The notes beneath the pieces are model-generated. The model did no database searches. It saw nothing but the letters and a program-made list of their open reading frames with translations, and was not told the origin of the DNA. From Ancylomarina sp963977525 (GTDB lineage Bacteria; Bacteroidota; Bacteroidia; Bacteroidales; Marinifilaceae): 64,000 bases of DNA. The stretch is from the NCBI GenBank assembly GCA_963977525.1, contig CAXBPC010000003.1, positions 124,001 to 188,000 of the forward strand, given 5' to 3'. Positions 27,066-35,672 of this stretch are shown here, one piece after another. Numbering within the stretch: the first letter of the stretch is position 1; each line of letters starts with the position of its first letter. The position numbers were made by a program, and so were the translations under genes.

Positions 27066-28346
27066 TTACCAAGCAAAAATTGGACGCTCAGTCATCAATT
27101 CATTTACACGAGTTTTAACTGAAGCAATAACTTCTTCGTTATCGATATTAGAGATAACCTCATCAATCATTGCAACGATAATTGGCATCTCAGCTTCCTT
27201 AAGACCACGAGTTGTGATAGCAGGAGTACCGATACGAATACCTGAAGTAGAAAAAGGAGAACGCGTATCAAAAGGAACCATGTTCTTGTTGATAGTGATA
27301 TCAGCTTTCACTAAAATATTCTCAACTTTTTTACCAGTAATTTCAGGAAATTTAGAACGAAGGTCAACCAACATTGAGTGGTTATCAGTTCCGTTAGAAA
27401 TAACCTTATAACCAAGCTTAATGAACTCATCAGCCATTACCTTAGCATTCTTTTGCATTTGAACTGCATACTCTTTAAAGCCATCAGTTAAAGCCTCACC
27501 AAAAGCAATAGCTTTGGCAGCAATGATGTGCTCCAAAGGACCACCTTGTTGTCCTGGGAATACAGCAAAATTCAATACTTGAGACATCATTTTGATCGCA
27601 CCTTTTGGAGTTGTTTGTCCCCAAGGGTTTTCAAAATCTTTACCCATCATGATCAAACCACCACGAGGTCCACGAAGTGTTTTGTGAGTAGTAGTAGTAG
27701 CAATATGTACGTAAGGCATTGGATCACTCAAAAGACCTTTAGCAATAAGACCAGCTGGGTGAGCAATATCAGCCATTAATAAACAACCTACTTTATCAGC
27801 AATTTCACGCAATCTTACGAAATCCCAATCACGAGAGTAAGCAGAAGCGCCTGCAACAATCATTTTTGGCTTGTGCTCTAAAGCTAAAGCTTCTACCTCA
27901 TCGTAATCAACTAAACCAGTCTCCTCGTTTACATGGTAAGGAATTGGATTGTAAAGATTACCTGAAAGGTTTACTGGAGAACCATGAGAAAGGTGACCAC
28001 CGTGAGCCAAATCTAACCCCAAGAATGTATCACCTGGTTGCATACAAGCATAGAATACAGCAGCATTTGCCTGAGCACCTGAGTGAGGCTGAACGTTAGC
28101 ATACTCTGCACCAAATAATTCACAAGCTCTATCAATTGCCAATTGCTCAGTTTGATCAACAATCTGGCAACCACCATAGTAACGCTTACCAGGATATCCT
28201 TCAGCATACTTGTTAGTTAAACATGAGCCCATAGCTTGCATTACCTGCTCACTTACAAAGTTCTCTGAAGCGATCAATTCGATTCCTTCTTTTTGACGAT
28301 TGTGTTCTTGTCCAATCAGGTCGAAAATAAGAGTATCTCTTTCCAT
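27066..28346 (-). CDS. glyA: Serine hydroxymethyltransferase
   Basis: 426 aa, the normal length. The PLP lysine lies in TTTTHKTLRGPRGG (about residue 220). Others are ELIASENFVS, QPHSGAQANAAVF, DLAHGGHLSHG and DIAHPAGLIA. It makes glycine and 5,10-methylene-THF from serine and THF in the cytoplasm. Single-gene unit. Codon use is strongly biased, suggesting high expression. Several shadow ORFs lie on the opposite strand. Confidence 0.97.
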   Translation of the reverse strand: MERDTLIFDLIGQEHNRQKEGIELIASENFVSEQVMQAMGSCLTNKYAEGYPGKRYYGGCQIVDQTEQLAIDRACELFGAEYANVQPHSGAQANAAVFYACMQPGDTFLGLDLAHGGHLSHGSPVNLSGNLYNPIPYHVNEETGLVDYDEVEALALEHKPKMIVAGASAYSRDWDFVRLREIADKVGCLLMADIAHPAGLIAKGLLSDPMPYVHIATTTTHKTLRGPRGGLIMMGKDFENPWGQTTPKGAIKMMSQVLNFAVFPGQQGGPLEHIIAAKAIAFGEALTDGFKEYAVQMQKNAKVMADEFIKLGYKVISNGTDNHSMLVDLRSKFPEITGKKVENILVKADITINKNMVPFDTRSPFSTSGIRIGTPAITTRGLKEAEMPIIVAMIDEVISNIDNEEVIASVKTRVNELMTERPIFAW

Positions 28347-28837
28347 TGTTGTTGTTTCTTTTGTTTATTTAATAAATATGTCAGTGCTATTCTGTAAGTT
28401 ATATCTCAAATTTTCATTAAAAGTATAACTTAATTTACACGAATTAAGGACTAATTAAATCTATTCCAACCTACTGAATTACAAGTTGTAATTACCTTTC
28501 AATCAAAACGATTTATACCTCCATTCAATTTTTCAAAAATAGACAATTAGACCTATTAAAAAAACATTTAAGACATTTTTTACAATAGCTTTTCAGAAAG
28601 ACTTTAAACCTCTAATATCCAGAAAAATAACTCCACTTAACATTAATGCGACGGGCAATAGTTAAGTTAATATTGATATTATGGCTCGATTTCATGTAAC
28701 CTTTTCTCATATCTGAGTACTAATAACTATATCTCAACAATTTTTATGTATTGATTTGTTAACTTTTTATTACATTTATTATCAATTAAACTATGAATTG
28801 ATTCTTATACATCATTAATTAACAGAAAATCTTGAAT
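28347..28837. other. AT-rich intergenic gap
   Basis: 491 bp between divergent genes. I see AT-rich sequence with no hairpin, repeat or coding frame that I can support. It should hold the glyA promoter on the minus strand and the promoter of the small membrane proteins on the plus strand, but no clean TAnnTTTG pair is visible. Confidence 0.5.
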
Positions 28838-29320
28838 ATGGAAATTCTATCAGTACATCCTAAACCTCGTCCAGTTTTACTTACAATACTTTGTGTTTTA
28901 ACTTTTATTGGAAGTGGGTTTGGTGTTTTTGGGAACTTAATGGCTATGTTCGCCGCCCCGTTTCTAGAATTCATTCAACCTTCAATGTTCGAAGAAGCCT
29001 TCAGTCATTTAGGTAATAACCCTGGTGATCAATTTGTAAAACAGGCTCTTGACATGGGACTTTTAGCTTTAGATAACTTTATTGGGATTACTTTATCGAA
29101 ATTCATTTTCTATACCTTAAGTTTAGTTGGTGCTATTATGATGTTTCAGATGAAGAAAATTGGATTCTACTTATATATAGCTGCCCAGGTTGGATTTCTA
29201 TTTATAGGTCCAGTTTTTCTAGGATGGAATATGTTCGTAAGTTTTGCAATATTTTTCTCCGCATTTTTCTCAATTCTATTCATAGCTTTATATGCAATCA
29301 ATCTAAAGCATATGTCTTAA
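28838..29320 (+). CDS. Four-helix membrane protein, paralogue 1
   Basis: 160 aa from ATG at 28838; the TTG two codons earlier is less likely. About four TM helices: LLTILCVLTFIGSGFGVFGNLM, the GITLSKFIFYTLSLVGAIMMFQMKKIGFYLY region, then two more. It is a paralogue of the next gene: both share PRP-x-x-LTILC-type starts, F-x-MKKIGFYLY / FKLKKNGFYLY, and endings LYAINLKHMS / LYAVNLKHME. Family of unknown function. Confidence 0.7.
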   Translation: MEILSVHPKPRPVLLTILCVLTFIGSGFGVFGNLMAMFAAPFLEFIQPSMFEEAFSHLGNNPGDQFVKQALDMGLLALDNFIGITLSKFIFYTLSLVGAIMMFQMKKIGFYLYIAAQVGFLFIGPVFLGWNMFVSFAIFFSAFFSILFIALYAINLKHMS

Positions 29321-29367
29321 TCTATAAATCAATTAATAACCTATACTAACACATTAATTTTACACCC

Positions 29368-29871
29368 ATGGAAGACATTACTCAGATTGTATTGCCTAAA
29401 AAAAGGCCAACATTTATTACTGTATTATGTATTTTATCATTAATTGGTAGTGGCGGATTTGGATTACTTCAGCCTCTCTATCAATATGTAACATTTGACA
29501 AAACTTATCCTGAAAAGATAGCTCAGATTGAAGAAGGTATTGAAAAAATGGAAGATGCAGGAATGGACTCTGGATTCTTTTACGATATGGCTGTAAATGG
29601 TCTAATAGCTCTAGAAAAAACAGCAGAAAATTTAGTCCCGATGACAGCAGCAAATATTCTATTTGCTTTATTCAGTTTATTAGGTGTTTTCCTAATGTTT
29701 AAACTTAAGAAGAATGGCTTTTATTTATACTCTGTCGTAAACCTATTTTGGATGCTCGTTCCAATTTATTTTATTGGAATTGAAATGGGGATGATGACTT
29801 TAGTCTTTGCTGGCTCTATTACAGTCTTATTTATAATTCTTTATGCTGTCAACTTAAAACATATGGAGTAA
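29368..29871 (+). CDS. Four-helix membrane protein, paralogue 2
   Basis: 167 aa. The same plan as its neighbour: MEDITQIVLPKKRPTFITV, a first TM with IGSGGFGL, a periplasmic-type loop with acidic helices (IEEGIEKMEDAGMDSG), then FKLKKNGFYLY, two helices, and the ending FIILYAVNLKHME. The pair arose by tandem duplication (47-bp spacing). The terminator at 29894-29919 closes the unit. Function unknown. Confidence 0.7.
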   Translation: MEDITQIVLPKKRPTFITVLCILSLIGSGGFGLLQPLYQYVTFDKTYPEKIAQIEEGIEKMEDAGMDSGFFYDMAVNGLIALEKTAENLVPMTAANILFALFSLLGVFLMFKLKKNGFYLYSVVNLFWMLVPIYFIGIEMGMMTLVFAGSITVLFIILYAVNLKHME

Positions 29872-29893
29872 TTATCAAAACCCATATAAAAAC

Positions 29894-29919
29894 AGAGGCT
29901 GTTCATTAGGACAGCCTCT
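29894..29919. terminator. Terminator between convergent genes
   Basis: AGAGGCTGT and ACAGCCTCT pair over nine bases with an eight-base loop. The T-tract is weak (ATTTATAT) on the plus strand and moderate on the minus strand. Confidence 0.6.
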
Positions 29920-29930
29920 ATTTATATAAT

Positions 29931-31322
29931 CTAGATTGATTTTGATCGAATGACCATTAATTTATCACGAGTCATTTCTTTCATTGAATAAGGAATACCT
30001 CCTACTCCAATCCCAGAAGAATCTCTTCCTCCAAAAGGCATCCAGTCAACACGAAAAGCTGTATGATCATTTACCATAACAGCTGAAGCATTTATTTGGT
30101 TTACTGCATCCATCGCTTTGTCAATATCTTTTGTAAATACCGAAGCCTGAAAAGCCAAATCTAAAGAATTGCATCGGTCAATAGCATCTTGTAACTTACT
30201 GTATGTATACAGACAAACTACAGGTCCAAAAACCTCAAGTTTAGAAACTTTAGATTCCACTGATGGATTCATTAATACCGTTGGCAAATAACATGTCTCC
30301 AAAAATTTGTGACCTCCACACATTAATTCAGCTCCTTCTTCTACCGCCTCAGTCACCCAATGATGAATTCGTTCCTGTTCCCAGGTATCTATTATTGGAC
30401 CAACCTCGGTAAAAGGATCCAAAGGATCTCCAACCTTCATTGATTTTGCATAAGCCACCAATTTTTCACTAAACTCTTCCATGATTGACTTGTGCACATA
30501 TACTCTTTGCACAGATACACACACTTGCCCTGCATGATAAAAAGAACCCTTCCCTAATAAAGAAACTGCATCATCAATATCTGTATCTGGCATTACAATA
30601 ACTGGAGCCGATCCTCCATGTTCCATTGCGCAATGTGTTCCAGGAGCCAACTTCGAACGTAATGACCAGCCTACCTCAGAAGAACCAATAAAAGAAAAAT
30701 AATTTACGCGTGAATCTTTCACCATCAATTCAGCATTCTCACGATTACAAACCACAGTCTCAACCCAATCCGCAGGTAAACCAGCCTCTTTCATCATCTT
30801 AACAAGCTCTATTGCAGACATAGGCGTACTGCTTGCAGGCTTAATAATAACAGGGCAACCTACGGCAAAAGCAGGAATGATTTGATGCACTGCTAAATTT
30901 AAAGGATGATTAAACGCCGATATGCTTAACACGACACCAATAGGTTCTGGCATTGTAAAGGCCAAACGATTTAGTGAAGCAGCCGTTGTCCCCATAGGAA
31001 TTTGCTCTCCCTTAATCTGACCAATATATTCTATAGCTAATTGAACGCCATTTATCGCACGCAAAACTTCCACCTTGCTATCCTGATAAGGTTTTCCTCC
31101 CTCAGATGCAGCAATTTTGCTTAAATCCTCAACCCGAGCTTCCATCAACGTCTTTGTTCTTTCTAGAATAGCAATTCGTTCAAATGGTTTCAACCATCGA
31201 GATCTATTTTGAAAAAGAGCATGAGCCTTGGCCATTTTTTCTTCAATAGCTTTCGTATCCATTAAGGGAATTTCCTGAAGTAATCGCCCATTAAATGGAG
31301 ATTTTACTTTTAGACTTGTCAT
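29931..31322 (-). CDS. NAD(P)-dependent aldehyde dehydrogenase
   Basis: 463 aa from ATG at 31320-31322, preceded by AAAAAGGAGATAAG, an unusually good Shine-Dalgarno for this phylum. The longer frame to 31379 has no such support. The catalytic Cys lies in FYHAGQVCVSVQRVYV, the general base in AMEHGGSAPVIV, with FGPVVCLYTYSK and PFGGRDSSGIGVGGIPY near the end. The substrate is undefined; the sequence resembles the GAPN/lactaldehyde/succinate-semialdehyde branch. Divergent from the LexA-like regulator 116 bp away, so joint control is possible but unproven. Confidence 0.9.
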   Translation of the reverse strand: MTSLKVKSPFNGRLLQEIPLMDTKAIEEKMAKAHALFQNRSRWLKPFERIAILERTKTLMEARVEDLSKIAASEGGKPYQDSKVEVLRAINGVQLAIEYIGQIKGEQIPMGTTAASLNRLAFTMPEPIGVVLSISAFNHPLNLAVHQIIPAFAVGCPVIIKPASSTPMSAIELVKMMKEAGLPADWVETVVCNRENAELMVKDSRVNYFSFIGSSEVGWSLRSKLAPGTHCAMEHGGSAPVIVMPDTDIDDAVSLLGKGSFYHAGQVCVSVQRVYVHKSIMEEFSEKLVAYAKSMKVGDPLDPFTEVGPIIDTWEQERIHHWVTEAVEEGAELMCGGHKFLETCYLPTVLMNPSVESKVSKLEVFGPVVCLYTYSKLQDAIDRCNSLDLAFQASVFTKDIDKAMDAVNQINASAVMVNDHTAFRVDWMPFGGRDSSGIGVGGIPYSMKEMTRDKLMVIRSKSI

Positions 31323-31390
31323 CTTATCTCCTTTTTGATTTTGTAACACCAAATTACAAGAATTCAAGACCAATATCAATAAGTATTCTT

Positions 31391-31398
31391 TACTTTTG
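31391..31398 (+). promoter_or_regulatory. Putative -7 element for the LexA-like gene
   Basis: TACTTTTG matches TAnnTTTG and ends 40 bp before the ATG at 31439. The -33 position is poor. Confidence 0.35.
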
Positions 31399-31438
31399 CA
31401 CGAATTTTCAGTTTATCACATCCAACAGAACAAACTAC

Positions 31439-32146
31439 ATGCAATATCTAGCACAGAATATAAAATATCTCCGTCTTCGAAAGCGTTTATCACAATCTAA
31501 ACTATCATTCAAAACAGGAATTGGAGCCTCATCGATATCAGCTTATGAGAAAAAGAGATCGACTCCTAAACTTGAAACGATTCTTAAATTAACAAATTTC
31601 TTTAATCGTGGTTTAGATGAATTAGTCCTAACAGATATTAGTAATCAGGATAGAGAAAAATTGCAAGATACTAAAGGTGATAAGTTGAGAATTCTACCAA
31701 TAGTTGTCGATCATCAGAGTGAAGAAATGATTACTCTCGTTCCAGTAAAAGCAGCTGCTGGTTACTTGAATGGTTATTCAGATACAGAATTTATTAGTGA
31801 ACTACCAAACTTTAAAATGCCATTCGCAGAACTATCAGAAAATAAAAGCTATCGTGCTTTTCAAATTGAAGGAGAAAGCATGTTGCCTATCCCTTCAGGT
31901 GCTTACATTATCTGTGAATATGTACAAAATTGGGAACTAATCCGTAATGGTTCATGCAATGTAGTTGTAAGTTCTGAAGATGGAGTTGTTTATAAGCGAA
32001 TTCAAAAAGATATTGATAACAATCAGTTCATCCTTCACTCAGACAATAACGAATATGCCAGTTTCGAAATTTGCTTGAATCAAGTTCTAGAAGTTTGGAA
32101 AGCTTTAGGCTATGTTTGTTTTGAATTACCAATGGTTAAACTTTAA
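31439..32146 (+). CDS. XRE-HTH / S24 LexA-like repressor
   Basis: 235 aa from ATG at 31439 (MQYLAQNIKYLRLRKRLSQ). An earlier in-frame ATG at 31295 would add a non-conserved 48 residues overlapping the neighbouring promoter. Residues 5-60 form an XRE helix-turn-helix (SQSKLSFKTGIGASSISAYEKKRSTPKLETILKL). The C-terminal half is a S24 peptidase/LexA fold: a self-cleavage region near AAAGYLNGY, catalytic Ser in EGESMLPI and Lys in GVVYKRIQ. It should bind operators and be inactivated by autoproteolysis in stress. Operators are not identifiable here. Similar regulators occur singly in many Bacteroidota. Confidence 0.9.
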   Translation: MQYLAQNIKYLRLRKRLSQSKLSFKTGIGASSISAYEKKRSTPKLETILKLTNFFNRGLDELVLTDISNQDREKLQDTKGDKLRILPIVVDHQSEEMITLVPVKAAAGYLNGYSDTEFISELPNFKMPFAELSENKSYRAFQIEGESMLPIPSGAYIICEYVQNWELIRNGSCNVVVSSEDGVVYKRIQKDIDNNQFILHSDNNEYASFEICLNQVLEVWKALGYVCFELPMVKL

Positions 32147-32152
32147 TCTATA

Positions 32153-32171
32153 TTAGTTGTGTGTAATGTGC
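32153..32171 (+). repeat. Left arm of inverted repeat at mepB
   Basis: TTGTGTGTAATGTGC (32157-32171) pairs with GCACTACACACAA (32715-32727) apart from a two-base gap. It starts with the octamer TTAGTTGT, also found at 1414-1421 at the other repeat-framed gene. Confidence 0.5.
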
Positions 32172-32208
32172 AAAAGCCGACATCAATAATATAGCGAAAT
32201 AAAATAAT

Positions 32209-32709
32209 ATGGATAGTAATTTGAATATAATCAAAACGGAAATTTACGACAAGTGTGAACTGGTGGTTTCTGGTTTTATAACGGAAACTGAAAGCAAAGA
32301 ATACGCAGCGTGCAGATTTGAATTAAACGGCTTAAATATTATCAGTAGAAATGCGAAAATCACACCTAAGAAAGTTGGGCAATTCGTTACATTTTGGAAA
32401 AGAAACGGGAATGGACCCATTGAACCACTGAATGAAACCGATCGCATTGACTTTTATATTGTAAATGTTCGGATGGAAAATCAATTTGGACAATTTGTAT
32501 TTCCAAAATCAATACTGATTAAAAAAGGGATTATATCAACCGAAACAAAAGAAGGGAAAAGAGCATTCCGAGTTTATCCTAATTGGGATATCGCGAATAA
32601 TAAACAAACAGAACGAACTCAAAAATGGCAACTGAATTATTTTTATGAAATTAATAATTCAGCAGACCTTAGTAAGGTTCGAGAATTGTATAAAGCTGAA
32701 TACCTATAG
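32209..32709 (+). CDS. mepB: MepB family protein
   Basis: 166 aa, no signal or TM. The MepB/DUF-like signature is clear: FVTFWKRNGNGPIEPL, DFYIVNVRMENQFGQFVFPKSIL, GIISTETKEGKRAFRVYPNWD, TQKWQLNYFYEI. In Staphylococcus aureus mepB lies in the mepRAB locus and its product has no known function; here there is no MepA-type efflux gene adjacent, although a MATE gene lies 6 kb away. The gene is bracketed by an imperfect inverted repeat (32157-32171 and 32715-32727), which suggests entry as a single-gene unit. Confidence 0.82.
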   Translation: MDSNLNIIKTEIYDKCELVVSGFITETESKEYAACRFELNGLNIISRNAKITPKKVGQFVTFWKRNGNGPIEPLNETDRIDFYIVNVRMENQFGQFVFPKSILIKKGIISTETKEGKRAFRVYPNWDIANNKQTERTQKWQLNYFYEINNSADLSKVRELYKAEYL

Positions 32710-32714
32710 TAAAA

Positions 32715-32727
32715 GCACTACACACAA
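32715..32727 (-). repeat. Right arm of inverted repeat at mepB
   Basis: GCACTACACACAA starts 5 bp after the mepB stop and is the reverse complement of the left arm save for two missing bases. Confidence 0.5.
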
Positions 32728-32837
32728 TACGAAGTTTAAACAAGATTAAAATCATATTTTTAACGTCTTAATATTCTTGAAAAATAGATTACATTCGCCC
32801 TGATTAAATTCGTTCTAAATAAACCGATCCGACCAAA

Positions 32838-33770
32838 ATGGGAAATTCAGGAATATCAACTAATCTTAAAGGGGTTCTTTTTGCTTGCCTAACGGCTTTT
32901 CTTTGGGGGTTTTTGCCAATTTTCTTGAAAGTTGCACTTAATTATCTAGATCCCAATTCGATTGTTTGGTTTCGATTTACTTTTGCTGGAGGTGTTCTCT
33001 TTATTTATTATTTATTTACTGATAGAAAACAACTTCAAATATTTAAGCGCCCTCCTGTTCTTCTAGTAATTGCAGCATTAGCCTTAGGATTAAACTATAT
33101 TGGTTTCTTACAAGGATTAAACTACACCAGTCCTAGTAATGCACAAATTATCATTCAAACTGGCCCTATTCTACTAGCCTTGGTTGGATTTATAGTCTAT
33201 AAAGAAAGTGTGAACTTAAAACAAATTGGTGGTTTTGCCATAGCAGCCATTGGTCTAATACTTTTCTATCAAAATCAATTAAAAGGATTTATTGATGATC
33301 CCGACGCTTTTAACACAGGTTTTATTTGGATTGAAATTGGTGCAGTAGCTTGGGTTCTTTACGCTGCCTTACAGAAAAAGCTAGTCAAAAAACACCCAGC
33401 TCAAACGCTGAATATGTTTCTATACGGGCTACCTGCTTTACTTTATATTCCAAGCGCCGATTTTCCAGCATTCACCGATTTGAGTTTTCCAGTATGGTTA
33501 ATTGTTATATTCTTAGGCTTAAACACACTTATTGCATACGGTTCTTTGGCCTTCGCCTTTAAATACACCGAAGCCTACAAGGTAAGTATCATTGTAACTT
33601 TGAATCCCATTATTACTCTTATAACTATGGCGGTTCTTTCCAGTTTTCAGGTAGATTGGATTAAAACTGAAACCTTAGATCCTACCTCTATGATTGGAGC
33701 AACTTGTGTGATTGGCGGTGCAATAATTGCAGTATTCTTTGCCAAAGCTAAGAAGGTCGCGAAAGCTTAA
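32838..33770 (+). CDS. EamA/DMT family transporter
   Basis: 310 aa, about ten membrane helices in two EamA halves. N-terminal LKGVLFACLTAFLWGFLPIF and SIVWFRFTFAGGVLF, second half WIEIGAVAWVLYAALQK and NTLIAYGSLAFAFKYTEAYK-x-SIIVTLNPIIT. Transports an unknown small solute. It has its own 128-bp upstream region and is convergent with the CDF gene (8 bp apart). Confidence 0.9.
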   Translation: MGNSGISTNLKGVLFACLTAFLWGFLPIFLKVALNYLDPNSIVWFRFTFAGGVLFIYYLFTDRKQLQIFKRPPVLLVIAALALGLNYIGFLQGLNYTSPSNAQIIIQTGPILLALVGFIVYKESVNLKQIGGFAIAAIGLILFYQNQLKGFIDDPDAFNTGFIWIEIGAVAWVLYAALQKKLVKKHPAQTLNMFLYGLPALLYIPSADFPAFTDLSFPVWLIVIFLGLNTLIAYGSLAFAFKYTEAYKVSIIVTLNPIITLITMAVLSSFQVDWIKTETLDPTSMIGATCVIGGAIIAVFFAKAKKVAKA

Positions 33771-33778
33771 ATTCCAGA

Positions 33779-34681
33779 TTAAGAATCGAAATTTATATGT
33801 TCTTCATCATTAGGATCGATGTGTAAGGTTGCCGAATAGGCATGTTCTTTTGCAATCTGATTTTCAATATAATCTACAATCTCATGAGCTTCTCGAATAG
33901 TCATTTCGGAAGGTAAGCAAATATGAAAGGTAATTTCATTGTGATCACCATAAGAGTGAACATGAAAATGATGTGGGTGCAAATCTTCAGGATAGCAACG
34001 TTTACAAGTTAATTTCAGTTTCTCAATGATATCTTTAGAAGGACTTTCACCTAATAAAGTATAGATCGAATCTCTGATAATCTCATAAGCTGCATAACCA
34101 ATTAATAAAGCTACAACGAGTCCTAAAGCTCCATCGAGCCACCAAAAATATTTTCCTAAAAAGATACCTACCAAAATAACTAAAGATGATATAGCATCAC
34201 TACGGTGATGCCAAGCATCTGCTTTAAGTACCTTTGAATCAGATTTTTTTGCACCCCAAAAAGCAAATTGAGCTAGCAATTCTTTTAAGATAACTGATGT
34301 TATCATGACATAAATAGCCAAAGACCCAAACATAGAACTTTCTCTATTTTTAAGCGCATCATACGATTCTAAAATAAAATCGAAGGCAACTAAAAGAAGC
34401 ATAATCCCGATGATAAAAGCAGCAATTAAATCAGCACGCCCATGACCGAAAGGGTGATCCTTATCGGCAGGTTTCTTTGAAAATTTAGCCCCAAACAATA
34501 CGATAACTGAACTCAAACTATCAGATAAAGTATGCCAAGCATCTGCCATAATAGCAATGGATCCCGTGACTATTCCTGCCCAATATTTAAGGCCAAACAA
34601 TAAGATATTGACTATAATTGAAAGAACCCCTTCAACATAGGGCAAATTATTCTTATTCAGTTTTTTTAACAGCTTATTCAT
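33779..34681 (-). CDS. Cation diffusion facilitator (CDF) transporter
   Basis: 300 aa. Six TM helices then a cytoplasmic domain. Metal-site motifs IMADAWHTLSDSLSS and LKADAWHHRSDAISS carry the two HxxxD pairs of CDF proteins. The C-terminal domain contains CYPEDLHPHHFHVHSYGDHNEI, rich in His. Exports Zn2+, Fe2+ or a similar divalent ion in exchange for protons. The metal cannot be read from sequence. Confidence 0.92.
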   Translation of the reverse strand: MNKLLKKLNKNNLPYVEGVLSIIVNILLFGLKYWAGIVTGSIAIMADAWHTLSDSLSSVIVLFGAKFSKKPADKDHPFGHGRADLIAAFIIGIMLLLVAFDFILESYDALKNRESSMFGSLAIYVMITSVILKELLAQFAFWGAKKSDSKVLKADAWHHRSDAISSLVILVGIFLGKYFWWLDGALGLVVALLIGYAAYEIIRDSIYTLLGESPSKDIIEKLKLTCKRCYPEDLHPHHFHVHSYGDHNEITFHICLPSEMTIREAHEIVDYIENQIAKEHAYSATLHIDPNDEEHINFDS

Positions 34682-34742
34682 ATTCTATAAAATCTGATTC
34701 ATCTTTAGAATCTTGGTCATTATTAAGCTTCCAGTCTCTTAT

Positions 34743-35672
34743 CTATCGAATGCAAGCTTGAACTTGCGAGCTTGAACTTGCGAGCTTGGTTCCTTCTTCT
34801 TTATCTATGTAAAAATCAATTCGTCCTAGAGCAATGCCTGCCCATCCAACTTGATTGATAACAACTTCCTTCTCATCTAAATTACGAACACGAGTTGCAG
34901 TTTCCAATAACGTATGCGAATGGCCTCCTAAAATAACATCGATACCATCTGTGTTTTTAGCCAACTTCATATCACACATTCCACCTGAATTGCTTGAATA
35001 ACCTAGATGTGACAAGCATATTACCAAGTCGCATTGTTCTTTTTCATTCAGGATAGCAACCATCTTTTCTGCCATGAAAATCGGGTCAATATAATCAATA
35101 CCTTCATAATTTTTACTTGAAACGAGTCCTTCCAATTCAATTCCTAAACCAAAAATCCCAATCTTAATGCCTCCTTTATTAAAGGTTTTATAAGGCAAAA
35201 CTTTTCCTTCAAGCACGGTACCTGTAAAATCATAATTCGAATTGATGAATGGAAAATTCATATGTCCCATCTGAGATGAGATACCAACTAGTCCATTGTC
35301 GAATTCATGATTCCCAATAGTTCCTGCATCATATCCTATTTGCGACATCAATTTTAGTTCTGCTTCACCTTTATAGAAGTTGAAGTACGGTGTACCTTGA
35401 TAAATATCACCACAATCGAGCAACAAGGTATTCTCTTCTTCTGCTCTAATTCGTTTTACCAATGCATTAATACGAGCAAAACCACCCAAACCTGGATGCT
35501 TAGGATCCGAATCTGGAAAAGGATCTATATGAGAATGCATATCGTTAGTATGCAATAATGTTATTTTCGTCAGCTTACTTTTCGCTGCTTTTGAAGGCAA
35601 AGCATATCCCCCTAATCCAAGAAACAGACCGCCCATTCCTAGTTTCTTAAAAAAATCTCTTCTACTGTTCAT
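34743..35672 (-). CDS. Metallophosphatase half of a split 5'-nucleotidase
   Basis: 309 aa from ATG at 35670-35672 (MNSRRDFFKKLGMGG), a Tat-type signal peptide (SRRDFFKK). The five metal-binding motifs are present: LLHTNDMHSHIDP, DCGDIYQGTPYF, GNHEFDNG, LVICLSHLGY, GGHSHT. This is the catalytic N-terminal half of UshA-type 5'-nucleotidases. The C-terminal substrate-binding domain is in the neighbouring gene (35662-36441), which it overlaps by 11 bp. The start listed five codons earlier is possible. The last residues (KLASSSSQVQACIR) come from a 14-bp tandem repeat and look recently altered. Confidence 0.88.
   Translation of the reverse strand: MNSRRDFFKKLGMGGLFLGLGGYALPSKAAKSKLTKITLLHTNDMHSHIDPFPDSDPKHPGLGGFARINALVKRIRAEEENTLLLDCGDIYQGTPYFNFYKGEAELKLMSQIGYDAGTIGNHEFDNGLVGISSQMGHMNFPFINSNYDFTGTVLEGKVLPYKTFNKGGIKIGIFGLGIELEGLVSSKNYEGIDYIDPIFMAEKMVAILNEKEQCDLVICLSHLGYSSNSGGMCDMKLAKNTDGIDVILGGHSHTLLETATRVRNLDEKEVVINQVGWAGIALGRIDFYIDKEEGTKLASSSSQVQACIR
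34757..34789. repeat. 14-bp tandem repeat at the end of the nucleotidase gene
   Basis: CTTGAACTTGCGAG is present at 34757-34770 and 34771-34784, with a partial third copy. Because 14 is not a multiple of three, each copy added shifts the frame, so the length decides the C-terminus. Confidence 0.7.

Noticed and set aside
27528..28207. Several ORFs opposite glyA
   Set aside because: Shadows of a strongly biased gene; no start signals or family pattern.
31295..31438. Longer LexA-like start
   Set aside because: The added 48 residues overlap the aldehyde dehydrogenase start region and do not match the family, whose HTH starts at 31439.
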